Assembly: GCF_003813905.1 (NCBI RefSeq)
Contig: NZ_RPFJ01000002.1
Coordinates: forward strand, 248,001 to 312,000
DNA: 64,000 nucleotides
Source of the DNA: Aureibaculum marinum
GTDB lineage: Bacteria; Bacteroidota; Bacteroidia; Flavobacteriales; Flavobacteriaceae
Direction of reading: 5' to 3'
Below are positions 61,862 to 64,000 of the stretch, in pieces. The notes beneath the pieces are model-generated. The model had not been told where the DNA came from. It ran no database searches and worked only from the letters and a program-made list of their open reading frames with translations. The translations under genes and the position numbers were made by a program. Each line of letters opens with the position of its first letter. Positions within the stretch are counted from its first letter, which is position 1.

Positions 61862-64000
61862 TTGAAAAACAATCTTTTTAAAGATTTACAATTTATATTT
61901 CCTTGGCGGAGCTATCAGAAAGATTTATTAACTAATTTTTCTACCCATATTTCTGATGATCATTTTCATGTTATAGCTCCTCCAGGGTCTGGAAAAACAG
62001 TATTAGGATTAGAAATAGTAAAAAGAATAGGTAAAAAAACCTTAGTACTAGCTCCTACATTAACCATAAGAAATCAGTGGGAAGAAAGACTACAAAACTT
62101 TTTTACAAAAGAACATTTTGAATCTGTATCTTTTGATATTAAATCATTATCAAACATTAATTTTTCTACCTATCAATCATTACACAGTTTTTATAAAACA
62201 TTTAATAATAAAGATGCATATTATACTTATTTTAAAGATAATGGTATTGAAACTATAGTATTAGATGAAGCACATCATTTAAAAAGCGAATGGTGGAAAT
62301 GTCTATATGAATTAAAACAAAGTTCACTATATACAGTAGTTGCACTCACAGCTACTCCTCCTTATGATAGTGAACGAACAGAACTTACTAAATACTTTCA
62401 ATTGTGTGGCGAAATTGATGATGAAATTGCTACACCAGATTTGGTTAAAGAAGGCAACTTATGCCCTCATCAAGATTACGTTTATTTATCTAAACCTAGC
62501 GATATAGAAATAAACTATATTGTAAACTTTAGACGTAAAATAGCAGAATTTATTGATGAGTTAAAACATGACCAAGAGTTTAAACAGTTTATATACAATC
62601 ATCGTTTTTATAAAGATCCAACTGAAAATATTGATGAGTTGTATGCTAATCCTGAGTTTTTTTCTGCTATAATAATCTTCTTAAAATCATGTAATGAAAT
62701 CATTCCTTTCGAAAAAATTTCCATTCTTGGTTTTGAAAAAGAAGACGAAGTTGAAATTCCAAGATTAACCAACACTTGGACAGAATTATTATTACAACAT
62801 ATAATAAATGACAAGCTCAATTTACCTGAATATGAACACTACATTATAACTTTAGAAAAAAAACTAAAGAAATTAAATATATTAGACCATAATAAAGTAA
62901 ATTTTATAGGCAATAATAGAATTTACAAATCACTATTTAGTAGTCCCAGTAAACTAAAAAGTATTGTAAAAATTATTAATTACGAATACAGTCACCTCGG
63001 CAACAAATTACAAAGCGTAATATTAACTGATTATATTCGTAATGAGTTTATAAATACCTCAGAAAAAGACATCAAAAATATTAATAAACTTGGAGTTGTA
63101 CCAATTTTTCAAAACTTGCGTATTTCAATTGATAACAAAAATATCCTTGCTGTTCTATCAGGGAGTTTAGTAATTATCCATGCTTCTTTACTTGGGGAAT
63201 TTTATTTAAATGAAAATACTGACTATTATACAACAAAAGCCCTTGAATGTGATAGTGAATATGTAATTATTTCAGGCAAATCAAACACAAAAAGTCGTAT
63301 GGTTGCCGCTATAACACATTTATTTGAAATAGGTAAAATTAAAATTCTTGTAGGCACAAAATCGTTGCTAGGTGAAGGCTGGGATGCTCCTAGCATTAAC
63401 ACATTAGTATTAGCTTCTTTTGTTGGATCTTTTGTTACATCAAATCAAATGCGTGGAAGAGCAATTCGCTCTCAAATTAACAACCCTTCAAAAACAGGAA
63501 ATATTTGGCATTTAGCATGTATAGACCCAACTATTGAAGACGGTGGGCGAGATTTAGAAATATTAAAACGTCGTTTTGATGCTTTTTTAGGTATTTCAAA
63601 TACAGAAGACGTTTTTATTTCTAATGGCTTTGATCGACTAGGACTTCCTAAAACCATTACACTTGAAGAGGTAGATTCCATAAATAAACAAACTTTAAAA
63701 AGTTCGAGTAATAGACATAATACCACTAAAAACTGGGAAAAAGCCATATTTAAAGGAAACAAATTAGGCAGAGAACTAAAACATTTTTTTGAGGGCAAAA
63801 AACAGTATCCAGTACAAAAGAAAATTTATTATAACGATGCTGTAAAATATGCTTTGGTTGAACTAACTATTACTCTTTCAATTTTCTTACCTGAGTTTTT
63901 ATTAAAAAATTTACATGTACTACTAAATAAAGGTATTGTATATTTTATCTATTCTATTCTAGCTTTTTTAGGACTTAATTTTGGTGTAAAAACCTATAAT
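61862..64000 (+). CDS. DEAD/DEAH-box SF2 helicase, 3' end outside the window
   Basis: Partial gene, 713 codons open to the right edge. Motifs: FPWRSYQKDLL, Walker A APPGSGKT (39-46), DEAH (135-138), motif III-like LTATPP (about 162), motif V GEGWDAP (about 504) and motif VI QMRGRAIRSQ (about 529). Unlike a plain RecA-like two-domain helicase, the end of the visible part has two hydrophobic, membrane-like segments (about 664-681 and 690-708). No nuclease or partner gene is visible. The start is TTG at 61862; an in-frame TGA lies at 61838-61840 and no upstream ATG exists, so homologues probably begin here. Substrate unknown. Confidence 0.82.
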   Translation, partial: MKNNLFKDLQFIFPWRSYQKDLLTNFSTHISDDHFHVIAPPGSGKTVLGLEIVKRIGKKTLVLAPTLTIRNQWEERLQNFFTKEHFESVSFDIKSLSNINFSTYQSLHSFYKTFNNKDAYYTYFKDNGIETIVLDEAHHLKSEWWKCLYELKQSSLYTVVALTATPPYDSERTELTKYFQLCGEIDDEIATPDLVKEGNLCPHQDYVYLSKPSDIEINYIVNFRRKIAEFIDELKHDQEFKQFIYNHRFYKDPTENIDELYANPEFFSAIIIFLKSCNEIIPFEKISILGFEKEDEVEIPRLTNTWTELLLQHIINDKLNLPEYEHYIITLEKKLKKLNILDHNKVNFIGNNRIYKSLFSSPSKLKSIVKIINYEYSHLGNKLQSVILTDYIRNEFINTSEKDIKNINKLGVVPIFQNLRISIDNKNILAVLSGSLVIIHASLLGEFYLNENTDYYTTKALECDSEYVIISGKSNTKSRMVAAITHLFEIGKIKILVGTKSLLGEGWDAPSINTLVLASFVGSFVTSNQMRGRAIRSQINNPSKTGNIWHLACIDPTIEDGGRDLEILKRRFDAFLGISNTEDVFISNGFDRLGLPKTITLEEVDSINKQTLKSSSNRHNTTKNWEKAIFKGNKLGRELKHFFEGKKQYPVQKKIYYNDAVKYALVELTITLSIFLPEFLLKNLHVLLNKGIVYFIYSILAFLGLNFGVKTYN

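Noticed and set aside
61862-64000. A known defence system such as restriction or DISARM-like helicase
   Set aside because: Only the helicase is visible; no methyltransferase, nuclease or sensor domain can be seen, so no defence label is justified.

Overview
The window is AT-rich and almost fully coding. It looks like a chromosomal segment from a Bacteroidota bacterium, most likely a marine-type Flavobacteriaceae member. Support comes from family-specific genes (DUF6452/DUF6048 next to pyrG, DUF4834, the 165-residue protein usually mislabelled 'ABC transporter ATPase', PspC/PadR pair, SusC-like receptor plus surface lipoproteins), from Bacteroidota-type promoters (-7 TAnnTTTG, -33 TTTG), and from the lack of strong Shine-Dalgarno sites. 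I see no rRNA, tRNA, CRISPR array, insertion sequence or prophage.

Layout. 1-9.1 kb: the 3' part of thioredoxin reductase, a minus-strand envelope-stress-like group (GIN adhesin-like protein, SnoaL-like protein, PspC protein, PadR regulator), a DUF4870 membrane protein, a hotdog protein, coaD, a CtlX-type amidinohydrolase, and DUF4919 and DUF4197 proteins. 9.3-25.3 kb: a cobalamin/propionate region. It holds the mutase chaperone meaB, a cobalamin riboswitch, a TonB-dependent receptor, a BtuG-like beta-propeller lipoprotein and a third surface lipoprotein. Facing these is a long minus-strand operon: methylmalonyl-CoA epimerase, the carboxyltransferase, small-membrane, biotin and beta subunits of a Na+-pumping decarboxylase, a CoA-transferase, and both mutase subunits. 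B12 import, B12-enzyme repair and the B12-dependent pathway are therefore side by side. 25.7-40.2 kb: pyrG, DUF6452/6048, a 2OG-Fe(II) oxygenase, a SUI1-type factor, a nucleoside phosphorylase paired with a soluble substrate-binding-fold protein, a TolB-like protein, a cyclophilin, guaB, ung, mutS2, an OmpA-family protein and a membrane-anchored helix-hairpin-helix protein. 40.3-47.6 kb: a minus-strand cell-surface polysaccharide group (wecB, two GT4 glycosyltransferases, a methyltransferase, a YfhO-type membrane protein). 47.7-61.7 kb: a porin-like protein with a lysine-rich tail, a GNAT-like protein, rsmE, YceI, DUF4159, a BASS transporter, an acyltransferase, a Kelch protein, a GH3-serine hydrolase fusion, a 3'-5' exonuclease and a lipoyl E2. 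61.9-64.0 kb: the 5' part of an SF2 helicase with unusual membrane-like segments.

Most genes are housekeeping. The parts most worth a second look are the phosphorylase plus soluble SBP-fold pair (29.9-31.7 kb), the B12 acquisition/propionate supra-cluster with a palindrome in activator position upstream of the decarboxylase operon, a nested 95-base palindromic element at 33.7 kb, and the helicase at the right edge. Several starts are inferred to be TTG (mutS2, the acyltransferase, the helicase). No clearly novel defence or mobile system is visible.
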